Below, in pieces: positions 23,260-35,547 of a DNA stretch of 64,000 nucleotides. Within the stretch, counting starts at the first letter, position 1, and every line of letters starts with the position of its first letter. Made by a program: the position numbers and the translations under genes. Below the pieces are notes generated by a model. That model was not told the origin of the DNA and made no database searches. It saw only the letters and a list, made by a program, of their open reading frames with translations. Source of the stretch: Marisediminicola antarctica (GTDB lineage: Bacteria; Actinomycetota; Actinomycetes; Actinomycetales; Microbacteriaceae); assembly GCF_009930795.1 (NCBI RefSeq), contig NZ_CP017146.1:2232001-2296000 (forward strand), written 5' to 3'.

Positions 23260-23529
23260 ATGGCCGAACGCACCGTTGTCATCGCCTCGGCGATCGGACT
23301 GCACGCGCGCCCGGCCTCACTGTTCTGCCAGGCCGCCGCCGCGACCGGCATTCCGATCACCCTCATGAGCCAGGAAGGGCGCCGGGTCAACGCCGCGAGC
23401 ATCCTCGGCGTGCTCTCCCTCGGCATCGACCACGGCGAGACCGTGCACCTGAGCGCGGAGGGCGACGGGGCGGATGCCGCGCTCGACACCCTCATCGAGC
23501 TGCTGGGCTCCGACCTCGACGCGCAGTAG
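23260..23529 (+). CDS. ptsH: phosphocarrier protein HPr
   Basis: Carries phosphate from enzyme I to sugar-specific EIIA proteins. From the ATG at 23260 it is 89 aa with the active histidine at the canonical position 15 in SAIGLHARPAS and a serine at 47 in the NAASILGVL helix matching the regulatory Ser46 of Gram-positive HPr. An in-frame ATG at 23239 would add MTIEGQH; see the regulatory entry. No other PTS gene is adjacent. Between polA and a DUF885 gene it appears to be its own transcription unit. Confidence 0.93.
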   Translation: MAERTVVIASAIGLHARPASLFCQAAAATGIPITLMSQEGRRVNAASILGVLSLGIDHGETVHLSAEGDGADAALDTLIELLGSDLDAQ

Positions 23530-23553
23530 CGGTAATTTACTCACTCCCTGTCC

Positions 23554-23565
23554 TAGGCTCGGGTG
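23554..23565 (+). promoter_or_regulatory. -10 element of the DUF885 gene, leaderless geometry
   Basis: TAGGCT at 23554-23559, then CGGGTG, then ATG at 23566. This spacing favours the ATG over the GTG codon immediately before it (23563). Confidence 0.5.
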
Positions 23566-25254
23566 ATGACCAACGACGCCGTCACCACTCCGCGCACCAC
23601 CACTTCGATCGACCGAATCGCCGAGGACTGGGTACTGACCCTCGCCGACCTCGACCCCACGGTCGCGACCTGGATCGGCATCCCCGGACGCCTCGACGAG
23701 TACGGCGACCTGTCGCCTGCTGGCCACGCACGGTACATCGACGAGGTCACGAGAGTCATCGCGCTGCTCGATGAGACGGATGCCGTCGATGACGTCGACT
23801 GGGTCACGAAGACCGATCTGGGCGCCGACCTCCAGCTCACGGTCGAGGAGAGCGAGGCCGGGCTGTGGATGCGCGACCTCAACGTCATCGCCTCGCCGGC
23901 GCAGGGGCTGCGCGACGTGCTCGACCTCATGCCCACGGCATCCGCAGAGGACTGGGCGAACATCGCCGGACGACTTCGCAACCTCCCTGCCGCGATCGAC
24001 GGCTACATCCAGTCCCTCCGCGCCGGGATCGACCGGCAGATCACCCCAGCCAAGCGCCAGGTGCGCGAGGTGCTCGCCCAGGCCCGCAAGCACGAGGCGT
24101 CCGACGGCTTCTTCTTCGAGTTCACCGCCGGTGCGCAACTCGACGGCGGATCGGCGCTGCCCGAGTCGGTCACCGCCGACCTCGCGAGCGGCGCGATCGC
24201 GTCCGCCGGCGCCTACGGGGTGCTCGCCGCGTTCCTCGAGAACGAACTGCTGCCCGCCGCGACCGAGAGCGACGCCGTCGGCCGCGAGCTCTACGCGCTG
24301 CAGTCCCGCCGCTTCCTCGGCGCCACCATCGACCTCGACGAGACCTACGAGTGGGGCATCCAGGAGCTCGCGCGGATGACCGCGGAGCAGGAGTCCATCG
24401 CAAACGAGATCAAGCCGGGAGCATCCGTCGCCGAGGCCATCGCCCTGCTCGACGCCGACCCCGCACGCACCCTGCACGGCACAGCCGCACTGCAGGAGTG
24501 GATGCAGAAGCTCAGCGACACCGCCGTGGCCGAGCTTGGCGAGTCGCACTTCGACATTCCCGCCCCGATCACCCGCCTCGAATGCCTCATCGCGCCGACC
24601 AAGGAGGGCGGCATCTACTACACGAGCCCGAGCGACGATTTCAGCCGCCCCGGCCGCATGTGGTGGTCGGTGCCGGAGGGCGTCACCGAGTTCAACACCT
24701 GGCGCGAGACGACCACGGTCTACCACGAGGGTGTTCCCGGCCATCACCTGCAACTCGGCCAGGCCGTCTTCAACCGCGCGAAGCTCAACACCTGGCGGCG
24801 CCAGCTCGCCGGCACCTCGGGCCACGCCGAGGGCTGGGCTCTGTACGCCGAGCGGCTCATGCAGCAGCTCGGCTACCTGGACGACCCGGGCGACCGCCTC
24901 GGCATGCTCGATGGACAGCGGATGCGCGCGGCGCGCGTCGTGCTCGACATCGGCGTGCACCTCGGCAAGCCGCGCCTCGACGGCACCGGGGTCTGGGACT
25001 ACGACTACGCCTTCGAGTTCATGAAGGCCAACGTCAACATGAACGAGCCGTTCGTGCGCTTCGAGGTCAACCGCTACTTCGGCTGGCCCGGACAGGCCCC
25101 CTCCTACAAGGTCGGCCAGCGCATCTGGGAGCAGCTGCGCGACGACTTCCAGGCGCGCGAGGGCGACGACTTCGACATCCGCGCCTTCCACCGCCGCGCG
25201 CTCGACATCGGCGGGGTCGGACTCGACACACTGCGGGCTGCCCTCCTCGGCTGA
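23566..25254 (+). CDS. DUF885 domain-containing protein, putative zinc peptidase-like
   Basis: A 562-aa protein of the DUF885 family. It contains the zinc-site-like HEGVPGHHLQ near residue 388 and a downstream Glu in SGHAEGWALYAERLM, the arrangement used by gluzincin-type peptidases, plus MDGQRMRAARVVLDIGVH-like helices near the C-terminus. No signal peptide, so it should act in the cytosol, unlike some DUF885 lipoproteins. Many bacterial homologues are annotated as peptidases or dipeptidyl carboxypeptidase-like without biochemical proof. Monocistronic between ptsH and rpsA. Substrate unknown. Confidence 0.88.
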   Translation: MTNDAVTTPRTTTSIDRIAEDWVLTLADLDPTVATWIGIPGRLDEYGDLSPAGHARYIDEVTRVIALLDETDAVDDVDWVTKTDLGADLQLTVEESEAGLWMRDLNVIASPAQGLRDVLDLMPTASAEDWANIAGRLRNLPAAIDGYIQSLRAGIDRQITPAKRQVREVLAQARKHEASDGFFFEFTAGAQLDGGSALPESVTADLASGAIASAGAYGVLAAFLENELLPAATESDAVGRELYALQSRRFLGATIDLDETYEWGIQELARMTAEQESIANEIKPGASVAEAIALLDADPARTLHGTAALQEWMQKLSDTAVAELGESHFDIPAPITRLECLIAPTKEGGIYYTSPSDDFSRPGRMWWSVPEGVTEFNTWRETTTVYHEGVPGHHLQLGQAVFNRAKLNTWRRQLAGTSGHAEGWALYAERLMQQLGYLDDPGDRLGMLDGQRMRAARVVLDIGVHLGKPRLDGTGVWDYDYAFEFMKANVNMNEPFVRFEVNRYFGWPGQAPSYKVGQRIWEQLRDDFQAREGDDFDIRAFHRRALDIGGVGLDTLRAALLG

Positions 25255-25287
25255 CCGCCCAGAGATCGACTCGCCGGGACGGCGCGG

Positions 25288-25316
25288 TTGCCGCTGTGCA
25301 CCCGCCCGGCTATGGT
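25288..25316 (+). promoter_or_regulatory. rpsA promoter (sigma-70 type)
   Basis: TTGCCG at 25288-25293, a 17-nt spacer, then TATGGT at 25311-25316. This is the best -35/-10 pair in the window, in front of a highly expressed ribosomal gene. The leader would be about 100 nt, ending with TGGAG 11 nt before the ATG at 25422. Confidence 0.6.
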
Positions 25317-25421
25317 AGAACGGCTGCGTTTTGCGGCGACCCCATCCACACGCCTCCGGCAACTTCACCGTGCAACATCCGCCGAGGCCCGAATTATGTC
25401 CATCCTGGAGCATTTACTTAT

Positions 25422-26870
25422 ATGACAATCGCAACGACCGATAGGGCACCCAAGCAGGTCGCCATCAATGACATTGGATCTGCTGAAGACTTTCTTGCCG
25501 CGGTCGAAAAGACGCTGAAGTTTTTCAACGACGGAGACCTCATCGAGGGCATCGTCGTCAAGATCGATCGTGACGAGGTTCTCCTCGACGTCGGTTACAA
25601 GACCGAGGGTGTTATCCCCTCTCGCGAGCTTTCGATCAAGCACGACGTCAACCCCGACGAGGTTGTATCCGTCGGCGACACGGTCGAAGCCCTCGTTCTC
25701 CAGAAGGAGGACAAGGAAGGCCGCCTCATCCTGTCGAAGAAGCGCGCGCAGTACGAGCGTGCGTGGGGCGACGTGGAGAAGATCAAGGACGCCGACGGCG
25801 TGGTGACCGGTTCGGTCATCGAGGTCGTCAAGGGTGGCCTCATCGTCGATATCGGCCTGCGTGGGTTCCTGCCCGCGTCGCTCATCGAGCTGCGCCGTGT
25901 CCGCGACCTGACCCCGTACCTCGGCCAGGAGATCGAAGCGAAGATCCTCGAGCTCGACAAGAACCGCAACAACGTGGTCCTGTCGCGCCGTGCGCTGCTC
26001 GAGCAGACCCAGTCCGAGAGCCGCACGACGTTCCTCAACAACCTCGCCAAGGGCCAGGTTCGCAAGGGTGTCGTCTCGTCGATCGTCAACTTCGGCGCGT
26101 TCGTCGACCTCGGCGGCGTCGACGGTCTCGTTCACGTCTCCGAGCTCAGCTGGAAGCACATCGAGCACGCCTCAGAGGTTGTCGAGGTTGGCCAGGAGGT
26201 CACCGTCGAGATCCTCGAGGTCGACCTCGAGCGCGAGCGCGTCTCCCTGTCGCTCAAGGCGACGCAGGAAGACCCGTGGCAGGTCTTCGCCCGCACCCAC
26301 GCAATCGGACAGGTTGCACCGGGCAAGGTCACGAAGCTCGTCCCCTTCGGCGCGTTCGTTCGCGTTGCAGAAGGCATCGAGGGCCTCGTGCACATCTCCG
26401 AGCTGTCGGGCAAGCACGTCGAGCTCGCCGAGCAGGTTGTCTCGGTCGGCGACGAGGTATTCGTCAAGGTCATCGACATCGACCTCGAACGTCGCCGCAT
26501 CTCCCTCTCGCTGAAGCAGGCGAACGACGGCGTCGACCCCGACGGCACCGAGTTCGACCCGGCCCTCTACGGAATGCTCACCGAGTACGACGACGCCGGG
26601 AACTACAAGTACCCCGACGGCTTCGACCCGGAGACCAACGAGTGGAAAGAGGGCTTCGAGACCCAGCGCGAGAAGTGGGAGCAGGACTACGCTGCAGCCC
26701 AGGCTCGCTGGGAAGCCCACAAGAAGCAGGTCTCCACGGCTGCCAACGAGGTTCGCGAGGCGCCCGCCGCTGCCGGCTCCTCGTTCTCGACCGACGCTGA
26801 CTCCGCCGGAACCCTCGCCGACGACGCGACGCTTGCGGCCCTTCGCGAGAAGCTGTCCAACAACTCCTAA
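25422..26870 (+). CDS. rpsA: 30S ribosomal protein S1
   Basis: Brings mRNA to the 30S subunit. The 482-aa protein has four S1 (OB-fold) repeats, at about residues 35-105, 120-190, 205-278 and 290-363, of which the last two (QVRKGVVSSIVNFGAFVDLG and VAPGKVTKLVPFGAFVRVAE) are closest to the RNA-binding consensus, followed by an acidic then Ala/Ser-rich tail of about 100 residues. The ATG at 25422 gives the expected MTIATTDRAPKQVAIN; open frame further upstream is spurious. Codon choice is strongly biased to C-ending codons, as expected for a highly expressed gene. A strong terminator follows. Confidence 0.97.
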   Translation: MTIATTDRAPKQVAINDIGSAEDFLAAVEKTLKFFNDGDLIEGIVVKIDRDEVLLDVGYKTEGVIPSRELSIKHDVNPDEVVSVGDTVEALVLQKEDKEGRLILSKKRAQYERAWGDVEKIKDADGVVTGSVIEVVKGGLIVDIGLRGFLPASLIELRRVRDLTPYLGQEIEAKILELDKNRNNVVLSRRALLEQTQSESRTTFLNNLAKGQVRKGVVSSIVNFGAFVDLGGVDGLVHVSELSWKHIEHASEVVEVGQEVTVEILEVDLERERVSLSLKATQEDPWQVFARTHAIGQVAPGKVTKLVPFGAFVRVAEGIEGLVHISELSGKHVELAEQVVSVGDEVFVKVIDIDLERRRISLSLKQANDGVDPDGTEFDPALYGMLTEYDDAGNYKYPDGFDPETNEWKEGFETQREKWEQDYAAAQARWEAHKKQVSTAANEVREAPAAAGSSFSTDADSAGTLADDATLAALREKLSNNS

Positions 26871-26882
26871 CCGAGTGGTGTG

Positions 26883-26916
26883 AAGCGGCCGGGTCCCTCT
26901 GGGGGCCCGGCCGCTT
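26883..26916 (+). terminator. rpsA intrinsic terminator
   Basis: Arms 26883-26896 and 26903-26916 form a 14-bp GC-rich stem with one G-T pair and a 6-nt loop, ending in TTT and located 12 nt after the rpsA stop. Confidence 0.85.
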
Positions 26917-26979
26917 TGTCGTTGCGCTGCCGAGACGGCGTCGCACGGCGAGCGTAGGCCCCTGGCTGCGCGGTGAGCG

Positions 26980-27040
26980 GTGAGAGTACGGGATTCGGCT
27001 GCTCTTTGAGTAGTTGAAAAGCCGAATCGCGTACTCTCAC
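26980..27040. repeat. 61-bp near-perfect palindrome downstream of rpsA
   Basis: A 21-nt arm at 26980-27000 (beginning GTGAGAGTACGG) is the reverse complement of 27020-27040 with one mismatch; the 19-nt centre is AT-richer and contains TTGAGTAGTTGAAA. It lies between the rpsA terminator and the 3' end of the convergent DUF4126 gene. Lower GC than its surroundings. It could be a bidirectional terminator or a copy of a dispersed palindromic element; no neighbouring copy occurs in the window. Confidence 0.8.
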
Positions 27041-27058
27041 AGGCGTTCAGGCCGGCGT

Positions 27059-27664
27059 TCAGGCGGGCGGGGGGGCGGGCGCGCGCTCACCTCGCCGTCG
27101 CCGGACCGCGCGGATCGCGGCCCATCCGCCGATCGCGAGCGCCGGAATCAGCACGATCAGCAGGATCGGAACGGCAACGGCAAGCACGCTGAGGGCGACG
27201 CTCACGATGTCCTCGGTGATGCTCGCGACAGGAGCGGCGGCACCAGCCGTGGCGACGTTGAGCACCGGGCGAGCCGCCATCTTCAGCAGGTGCACACCGA
27301 GCGCGAGGAGGATTCCCATGACCAGGGGAACCCAGTTCGTGCTGAACAGTTCCGCCGGGTCGGTCACCGCCCTCGTTTCTGTGCCGGTGCCGGTGCTGAA
27401 GGCGATGCCGCCTGCTGTGGGTCTCACGACCGTCTGAAGCCAGTCGTTGATCGTGTCGACCGCGGGAATCTTGTCGGCGAAGAACTCGACAACGAGCAGC
27501 ACCCCGAGGATCGCGAGCACCCACTCGTTCTCGAGCCAGGCCCACGCCGGCGGAAGGGCAACGACGTCGAGAAAGCGCGCGGCAAGGCCGAGGGCGAGCA
27601 GGGGGATGTAGGCATTGAGCCCGGCGGCCAGCGCGAGGCCGGTGCCGGTCAGCAACTCGATCAT
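27059..27664 (-). CDS. DUF4126 domain-containing membrane protein
   Basis: A 201-aa integral membrane protein. Hydrophobic segments lie near residues 3-30 (TGTGLALAAGLNAYIPLLAL), 48-65, 108-128 and 150-185; the loop PTAGGIAFSTGTGTETR between them fits DUF4126. The N-terminal GLNAY motif is characteristic. A GGAGG Shine-Dalgarno precedes the ATG by 5 nt. The basic C-terminal tail VRRRRGERAPAPPPA faces the cytoplasm by the positive-inside rule. Convergent with rpsA and divergent from coaE. Function unknown. Confidence 0.85.
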   Translation of the reverse strand: MIELLTGTGLALAAGLNAYIPLLALGLAARFLDVVALPPAWAWLENEWVLAILGVLLVVEFFADKIPAVDTINDWLQTVVRPTAGGIAFSTGTGTETRAVTDPAELFSTNWVPLVMGILLALGVHLLKMAARPVLNVATAGAAAPVASITEDIVSVALSVLAVAVPILLIVLIPALAIGGWAAIRAVRRRRGERAPAPPPA

Positions 27665-27691
27665 GGGCGCCTCCAGGGGTCTCCTGCTTCG

Positions 27692-27697
27692 ATGCTA
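27692..27697 (-). promoter_or_regulatory. Candidate -10 of the DUF4126 gene
   Basis: On the minus strand TAGCAT reads from 27697 to 27692, about 27 nt upstream of the ATG; no good -35. Weak evidence. Confidence 0.3.
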
Positions 27698-27812
27698 CGG
27701 GCGAACCGTAAAGAAGTCGCTGCGCGTTCCCGCGCATGTTGTTCGCTCGCGTGGCAGTAATCGCATGCACGCGGGTGAACAGCACGCGCGCGAACGTCGG
27801 CACCCGCACGGA

Positions 27813-27824
27813 TACCATGAGCGG
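27813..27824 (+). promoter_or_regulatory. -10 element of coaE, leaderless geometry
   Basis: TACCAT at 27813-27818, then GAGCGG, then ATG at 27825: 6-nt spacing. Confidence 0.5.
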
Positions 27825-28439
27825 ATGTATCTGATCGGACTGACCGGCGGCATCGCGTCCGGCAAATCGCTCGTGAGCGCGCGCCTCGCCGAACGCGGCG
27901 CAGTCGTGATCGATGCCGACCTGCTCGCGCGCGAGGTCGTCGAGCCCGGCACGCCGGCGCTCGAGGCGATCGCGGGGCAGTTCGGCGCATCCGTCATCGA
28001 CGGTGAGGGCCGGCTCGACCGCGCCGCGCTCGGCGCGATCGTCTTCGCCGACCCCGCGCGGCTCGAGATCCTCAATGGCATCACGCACCCCGCGGTACGG
28101 GCGCTCACACGCGAGCGGATCTCCGCCGCTGAGGCGGACGACCCGAACGCGATCGTCGTCTACGACGTGCCGCTGCTGGCCGAGACAAGCGTCGCGCACG
28201 GGTACGACCTCGTGGTCGTGGTCGAGGCAGCCGTTGCCGAGCGCATCCGCCGCATGGTCGAGATCCGCGGCATGTCGCGGGACGACGTCGAGCGGCGCCT
28301 CCGGTCGCAGGCGAGCGACGACGAGCGTCGGGCGATCGCCCACGTCGTCATCGACAACACCGGCACCATCGAGCAGACGCGCGCGCAGGTCGACGCCCTG
28401 TGGGAGACGGTCGCCGGTTCCGCTGCTGGCAAACACTGA
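27825..28439 (+). CDS. coaE: dephospho-CoA kinase
   Basis: Last step of coenzyme A synthesis, ATP-dependent phosphorylation of the 3'-hydroxyl of dephospho-CoA. The 204-aa protein starts at 27825 (MYLIGLTGGIASGKS) with the P-loop lysine at 14; [13 protein letters not shown] and VVYDVPLLAET are the substrate-binding and lid elements. An open frame continues upstream but lacks family similarity. It lacks the C-terminal UPF0157/GrpB-like extension found in some mycobacterial CoaE. Followed by uvrB, the usual actinobacterial order. Confidence 0.96.
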   Translation: MYLIGLTGGIASGKSLVSARLAERGAVVIDADLLAREVVEPGTPALEAIAGQFGASVIDGEGRLDRAALGAIVFADPARLEILNGITHPAVRALTRERISAAEADDPNAIVVYDVPLLAETSVAHGYDLVVVVEAAVAERIRRMVEIRGMSRDDVERRLRSQASDDERRAIAHVVIDNTGTIEQTRAQVDALWETVAGSAAGKH

Positions 28440-28467
28440 CCCGACTGTCAGTGGTGCTGCCTAAGCT
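28434..28467 (+). promoter_or_regulatory. uvrB promoter with operator-like inverted repeat
   Basis: TAAGCT at 28462-28467 lies 6 nt before the uvrB ATG at 28474 (leaderless geometry). A perfect 7-bp inverted repeat, CACTGAC (28434-28440) and GTCAGTG (28447-28453) with a 6-nt spacer, covers the -35 region and spans the coaE stop codon. It is not a LexA box of the actinobacterial CGAAC-N4-GTTCG type. Confidence 0.45.
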
Positions 28468-28473
28468 TGCAGC

Positions 28474-30540
28474 ATGGAACCAACGCGCTCAGTGCGCCCG
28501 TTTGAGGTCATCAGCGAATACACGCCGAGCGGCGACCAGCCGGCGGCAATCGCCGAACTCACGGCCCGCATCAACGCGGGGGAGACGGATGTCGTGCTGC
28601 TCGGCGCCACCGGAACCGGCAAGTCCGCGACGACGGCCTGGCTGATCGAGCAGGTGCAGCGGCCGACCCTCGTGCTCGCCCACAACAAGACCCTCGCCGC
28701 ACAGCTCGCCAACGAGTTCCGCGAACTCATGCCGAACAACGCCGTCGAGTACTTCGTCTCCTACTACGACTACTACCAGCCCGAGGCGTACGTTCCGCAG
28801 ACCGACACCTTCATCGAGAAAGACAGCTCGGTCAACGCCGAGGTGGAGCGGCTGCGGCACTCCACGACGAACTCCCTGCTGAGCCGGCGCGACGTCATCG
28901 TGGTCTCGACCGTCTCCTGCATTTACGGCCTCGGAAGCTCAGAGGAGTACCTCGACGCGATGATGGCGCTGCAGGTCGGGATGCGCATCAACCGCGACGT
29001 GCTGATCCGCAAGTTCGTGTCGATGCAGTACCAGCGCAACGATGTCGACTTCTCCCGTGGAAACTTCCGCGTGCGCGGTGACACGATCGAGATCATCCCG
29101 ATGTACGAGGAGCTCGCGATCCGCATCGAGATGTTCGGCGACGAGATCGAGGCCCTCTACTCCCTGCATCCGCTCACCGGCGACGTCGTCAAGAAGCTCG
29201 ACGCCGTATCGGTTTTCCCCGGGTCGCACTACGTCGCCGGCGATGAGGCGATGCGCGCTGCGACCGTCACGATCAAGGAGGAGCTCGCCGAGCGGCTCGG
29301 CCAGCTCGAGCGCGAGGGCAAGCTGCTCGAGGCGCAGCGGCTGCGCATGCGCACGACCTTCGACCTCGAGATGATGGAGCAGATCGGTTTCTGCAGCGGC
29401 ATCGAGAACTACTCCAGGCACATCGACCAGCGAGCGCCCGGCGAGGCCCCGCACTGCCTGATCGACTACTTTCCCGACGACCTCCTCGTCGTCATTGACG
29501 AGTCGCACGTCACGATTCCTCAGATCGGGGCAATGTACGAGGGGGATGCCTCGCGCAAGCGCACCCTCGTGGAGCACGGTTTCCGCCTGCCGAGCGCGAT
29601 GGACAACCGCCCGCTGAAGTTCAACGAGTTCCTCGACCGGGTCGGGCAGAAAGTGTACCTGTCGGCGACGCCGGGCAAGTACGAGATGGGCATCACCGAC
29701 TCCATCGTCGAGCAGATCATCCGGCCGACCGGGCTCATCGACCCGGAGATTGTCGTCAAGCCCACCAAAGGCCAGATTGACGACCTGCTCGAGGAGATCC
29801 GCATCCGCGCGGCGAAAGACGAGAGGGTGCTTGTCACGACCCTCACCAAGAAGATGGCGGAGGAGCTCACCGACTTCCTCGGTGAGGCCGGGGTGCGCGT
29901 GCGCTACCTGCACTCCGACGTCGACACTCTCCGCCGGGTCGAGCTGCTCACCGAGCTGCGGGCAGGCGTCTACGACGTGCTCGTGGGCATCAACCTGCTG
30001 AGGGAGGGGCTCGACCTGCCGGAGGTGTCGCTCGTCGCGATTCTGGATGCCGACAAGGAGGGCTTCCTACGGTCGGCAACCTCGCTCATCCAGACCATCG
30101 GCCGCGCCGCCCGCAACGTCTCTGGTGCCGTGCACATGTACGCCGACGTGCTCACCGACTCGATGAAGAAGGCGATCGACGAGACCTCGAGGCGGCGCGA
30201 GAAGCAGGTCGCCTACAACCTCGAGCGCGGCGTCGACCCGCAGCCCCTGCGCAAGCGCATCGCCGACATCACCGAGATACTGCAGCGCGAGCAGGCCGAC
30301 ACCCAGGCGCTGCTGGCCGGGCGCGACGGCCGCAAGCGTTCCGCCACGCCGGGCCTTCGCCGGGAGGGCCTCGCCGCAGCCGGCGCAGGCGACCTCGAGA
30401 GCATAATCCGTGACCTCAACGAGCAGATGCTTCAGGCGGCGGGAGAGCTGAAGTTCGAGCTCGCGGCACGGCTGCGCGACGAGGTCTCCGATCTTAAGAA
30501 GGAGCTGCGCCAGATGGAGGCGGCGGGTCACCTCTCGTGA
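28474..30540 (+). CDS. uvrB: excinuclease ABC subunit UvrB
   Basis: DNA-damage verification helicase of nucleotide excision repair. At 688 aa it contains the P-loop GATGTGKS (Lys50), the beta-hairpin segment [16 protein letters not shown] that inserts between strands, the helicase motifs [17 protein letters not shown] and TIGRAARN, and a C-terminal UVR domain (about 640-680, [20 protein letters not shown]) that contacts UvrC. It is followed 86 nt later by uvrA, then uvrC: the whole UvrABC system is collinear here. Confidence 0.98.
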   Translation: MEPTRSVRPFEVISEYTPSGDQPAAIAELTARINAGETDVVLLGATGTGKSATTAWLIEQVQRPTLVLAHNKTLAAQLANEFRELMPNNAVEYFVSYYDYYQPEAYVPQTDTFIEKDSSVNAEVERLRHSTTNSLLSRRDVIVVSTVSCIYGLGSSEEYLDAMMALQVGMRINRDVLIRKFVSMQYQRNDVDFSRGNFRVRGDTIEIIPMYEELAIRIEMFGDEIEALYSLHPLTGDVVKKLDAVSVFPGSHYVAGDEAMRAATVTIKEELAERLGQLEREGKLLEAQRLRMRTTFDLEMMEQIGFCSGIENYSRHIDQRAPGEAPHCLIDYFPDDLLVVIDESHVTIPQIGAMYEGDASRKRTLVEHGFRLPSAMDNRPLKFNEFLDRVGQKVYLSATPGKYEMGITDSIVEQIIRPTGLIDPEIVVKPTKGQIDDLLEEIRIRAAKDERVLVTTLTKKMAEELTDFLGEAGVRVRYLHSDVDTLRRVELLTELRAGVYDVLVGINLLREGLDLPEVSLVAILDADKEGFLRSATSLIQTIGRAARNVSGAVHMYADVLTDSMKKAIDETSRRREKQVAYNLERGVDPQPLRKRIADITEILQREQADTQALLAGRDGRKRSATPGLRREGLAAAGAGDLESIIRDLNEQMLQAAGELKFELAARLRDEVSDLKKELRQMEAAGHLS

Positions 30541-30613
30541 TCGGATCCGCGCTGGCCGGATGGCCGACGAGGCCGCTCACGGCCCGCTGTCAGGCGGATG
30601 TCGGTGGCGTCCG

Positions 30614-30626
30614 TAGGATATAGAGA
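30614..30626 (+). promoter_or_regulatory. -10 element of uvrA, leaderless geometry
   Basis: TAGGAT at 30614-30619 followed by 7 nt and the GTG at 30627. A separate uvrA promoter is implied. No LexA-type palindrome was found in the 86-nt gap. Confidence 0.45.
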
Positions 30627-33602
<2,976 letters not shown>

Positions 33603-33605
33603 CCG

Positions 33606-35474
33606 ATGGCCGACACCGTTGCGTACCGGCCGAAAGCCGGTGACATCCCGACCCTGCCGGGCGTGTACCGGTTCAGCGATGCCTCCGGCCGCGTGCTCTA
33701 CGTCGGCAAGGCGAACAGCTTGCGCGCGCGCCTGAGCAACTACTTCGCGCCGCTGCGCACCCTGCACGAGCGCACCAGGCGCATGGTGCTTGCCGCCGAC
33801 TCCGTCGACTGGACCGTCGTCGGCTCCGAGTTCGAGGCACTGCAGCTCGAGTACACCTGGATCAAGGAGTTCGACCCGCCATTCAACGTGAAGTTCCGGG
33901 ACGACAAAACCTACCCGTACCTCGCGATCACCCTCGGCGATCCCGTTCCGCGAGTCTTCATCACCCGCAACCGCAAGATCCCCGGGGCGCGCTACTTCGG
34001 CCCGTACACCAAGGTCTGGGCAATCCGCGAGACGGTCGACCAGATGCTCAAGGCGTTCCCGATGCGCAGCTGCACCGACTCGACCTACAAGCGGGCCGAA
34101 CAGACGGGTCGGCCCTGCCTTCTCGGCGACATCGGCAAATGCGTCGCGCCGTGCGTCGGCCGGGTCAAAAAAGAGGAGCACAAGTCGGTCGCGCTCGACT
34201 TCGCGTCGTTCATGGGTGGCAACGACTCCCGCTACCTCGCCGACCTCACCACCCGGATGAAGCGCGCGGCGGCGGAGCAGGACTACGAATCGGCCGCCCG
34301 CATCCGAGACCAGCTGGGCGCACTCGAGGCGGCGCTCGCGAAGAGCACAATTGTGCTGCACGACGACATCGACGTCGACATCTTCGGCATCGCGCACGAC
34401 GAGCTCGCCGCCGCGGTGCAGCAGTTCATGGTGCGCGGGGGCCGGATCCGCGGGGTGCGCGGCTGGGTTGTCGATAAGGAGCTCGACCTCGACCTCGGCG
34501 CACTTGTCGACACGGTGCTGCAGAAGGCCTACGAGGACGCCGTGCCGCCGCGGGAGATCCTCATCCCCGAGCTCCCCGACGACTCGGCCGCGCTTGAGCT
34601 GCTGCTCACCCGCCTCCGCGGCGACCGCGGCGAGACCGGACGGGTGGCCCTGCGCAGCGCGCAGCGCGGCGACAAGGCCGCGCTCGCCCTGACCGTCGCC
34701 ACGAACGCCCACAACGCCCTTGTGCTCTACAAGTCCAAACGCAGCGGCGACTTCGTCGCGAGGTCTCAGGCACTCGCCGACATCCAGGAGGCGCTCGGTA
34801 TGCCGGAGGCCCCCCTGCGGATAGAGTGCTTCGATGTCTCCCACCTGAGCGGCACCAACATCGTCGCCTCGATGGTCGTGTTCGAGGACGGGCTGCCCAA
34901 AAAAGACCAGTACCGACGGTTCAGCATCCCCGAGTCGACCGACGACACCCAGTCGATCTACCAAACCCTCTCCCGCCGGCTTGCGAACGTCGACCAGGAG
35001 ACCACCCGCGCGGGCGACGACGACCAGGCGGTCAAGAAGTTCGCCTACCGTCCGAACCTGCTCATCGTCGACGGCGGCCAGCCGCAGGTCGCGGCCGCAG
35101 CGAAGGCGATGGCTGACGCCGGGGTGACCGGGATCCAGCTCTGCGGCATCGCCAAACGACTCGAAGAGATCTGGCTGCCCGACTCCGACTACCCTGTGAT
35201 CCTGCCGCGCAACAGCGACGCCCTGTTCCTATTCCAAAGGATCCGAGACGAGGCGCACCGCTTCGCGATCAGCTACCAGCGCCAGCGCCGGAGCAAGGAC
35301 ATCTCCTCGGTGCTCGATGGCATCCCGGGGCTCGGGCCCTCCCGGATCCGGGAGCTGCTGCGCCACTTCGGGTCGGTCAAGCAGTTGAGGGCGGCGGATG
35401 CGGCAGCGATCACCGAGGTCAACGGCATCGGCCCCGCCCTCGCCGAGGTCATCCACCGCACCCTCCGAGCCTGA
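33606..35474 (+). CDS. uvrC: excinuclease ABC subunit UvrC
   Basis: Makes both incisions around the lesion. The 622-aa protein has an N-terminal GIY-YIG nuclease domain ([20 protein letters not shown], about 15-95), a cysteine cluster [15 protein letters not shown], a UVR domain (about 205-240), a C-terminal RNase H-like nuclease ([20 protein letters not shown], with its catalytic Asp) and tandem helix-hairpin-helix motifs at the end ([12 protein letters not shown] and [12 protein letters not shown]). It starts 3 nt after uvrA. Complete and typical. Confidence 0.98.
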   Translation: MADTVAYRPKAGDIPTLPGVYRFSDASGRVLYVGKANSLRARLSNYFAPLRTLHERTRRMVLAADSVDWTVVGSEFEALQLEYTWIKEFDPPFNVKFRDDKTYPYLAITLGDPVPRVFITRNRKIPGARYFGPYTKVWAIRETVDQMLKAFPMRSCTDSTYKRAEQTGRPCLLGDIGKCVAPCVGRVKKEEHKSVALDFASFMGGNDSRYLADLTTRMKRAAAEQDYESAARIRDQLGALEAALAKSTIVLHDDIDVDIFGIAHDELAAAVQQFMVRGGRIRGVRGWVVDKELDLDLGALVDTVLQKAYEDAVPPREILIPELPDDSAALELLLTRLRGDRGETGRVALRSAQRGDKAALALTVATNAHNALVLYKSKRSGDFVARSQALADIQEALGMPEAPLRIECFDVSHLSGTNIVASMVVFEDGLPKKDQYRRFSIPESTDDTQSIYQTLSRRLANVDQETTRAGDDDQAVKKFAYRPNLLIVDGGQPQVAAAAKAMADAGVTGIQLCGIAKRLEEIWLPDSDYPVILPRNSDALFLFQRIRDEAHRFAISYQRQRRSKDISSVLDGIPGLGPSRIRELLRHFGSVKQLRAADAAAITEVNGIGPALAEVIHRTLRA

Positions 35475-35494
35475 GGCGCCCGCGCGCACATCGG

Positions 35495-35500
35495 TAGGCT
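35495..35500 (+). promoter_or_regulatory. Candidate -10 of rapZ-whiA
   Basis: TAGGCT at 35495-35500, 20 nt after the uvrC stop, with TGAGGC 17 nt upstream as a weak -35. This would give a leader of about 40 nt before the ATG at 35548. Confidence 0.4.
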
Positions 35501-35547
35501 TGACCCCGAACTGCACCCCGAATCGAGTAGAAGCGGTAACGAACACG

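Noticed and set aside
30541-30626. Search for a LexA/SOS box upstream of uvrA (sequence TTCGAACGTAG just after the GTG)
   Set aside because: Only one half-site is present and it lies within the coding region; no matching second half CGAAC-N4-GTTCG.
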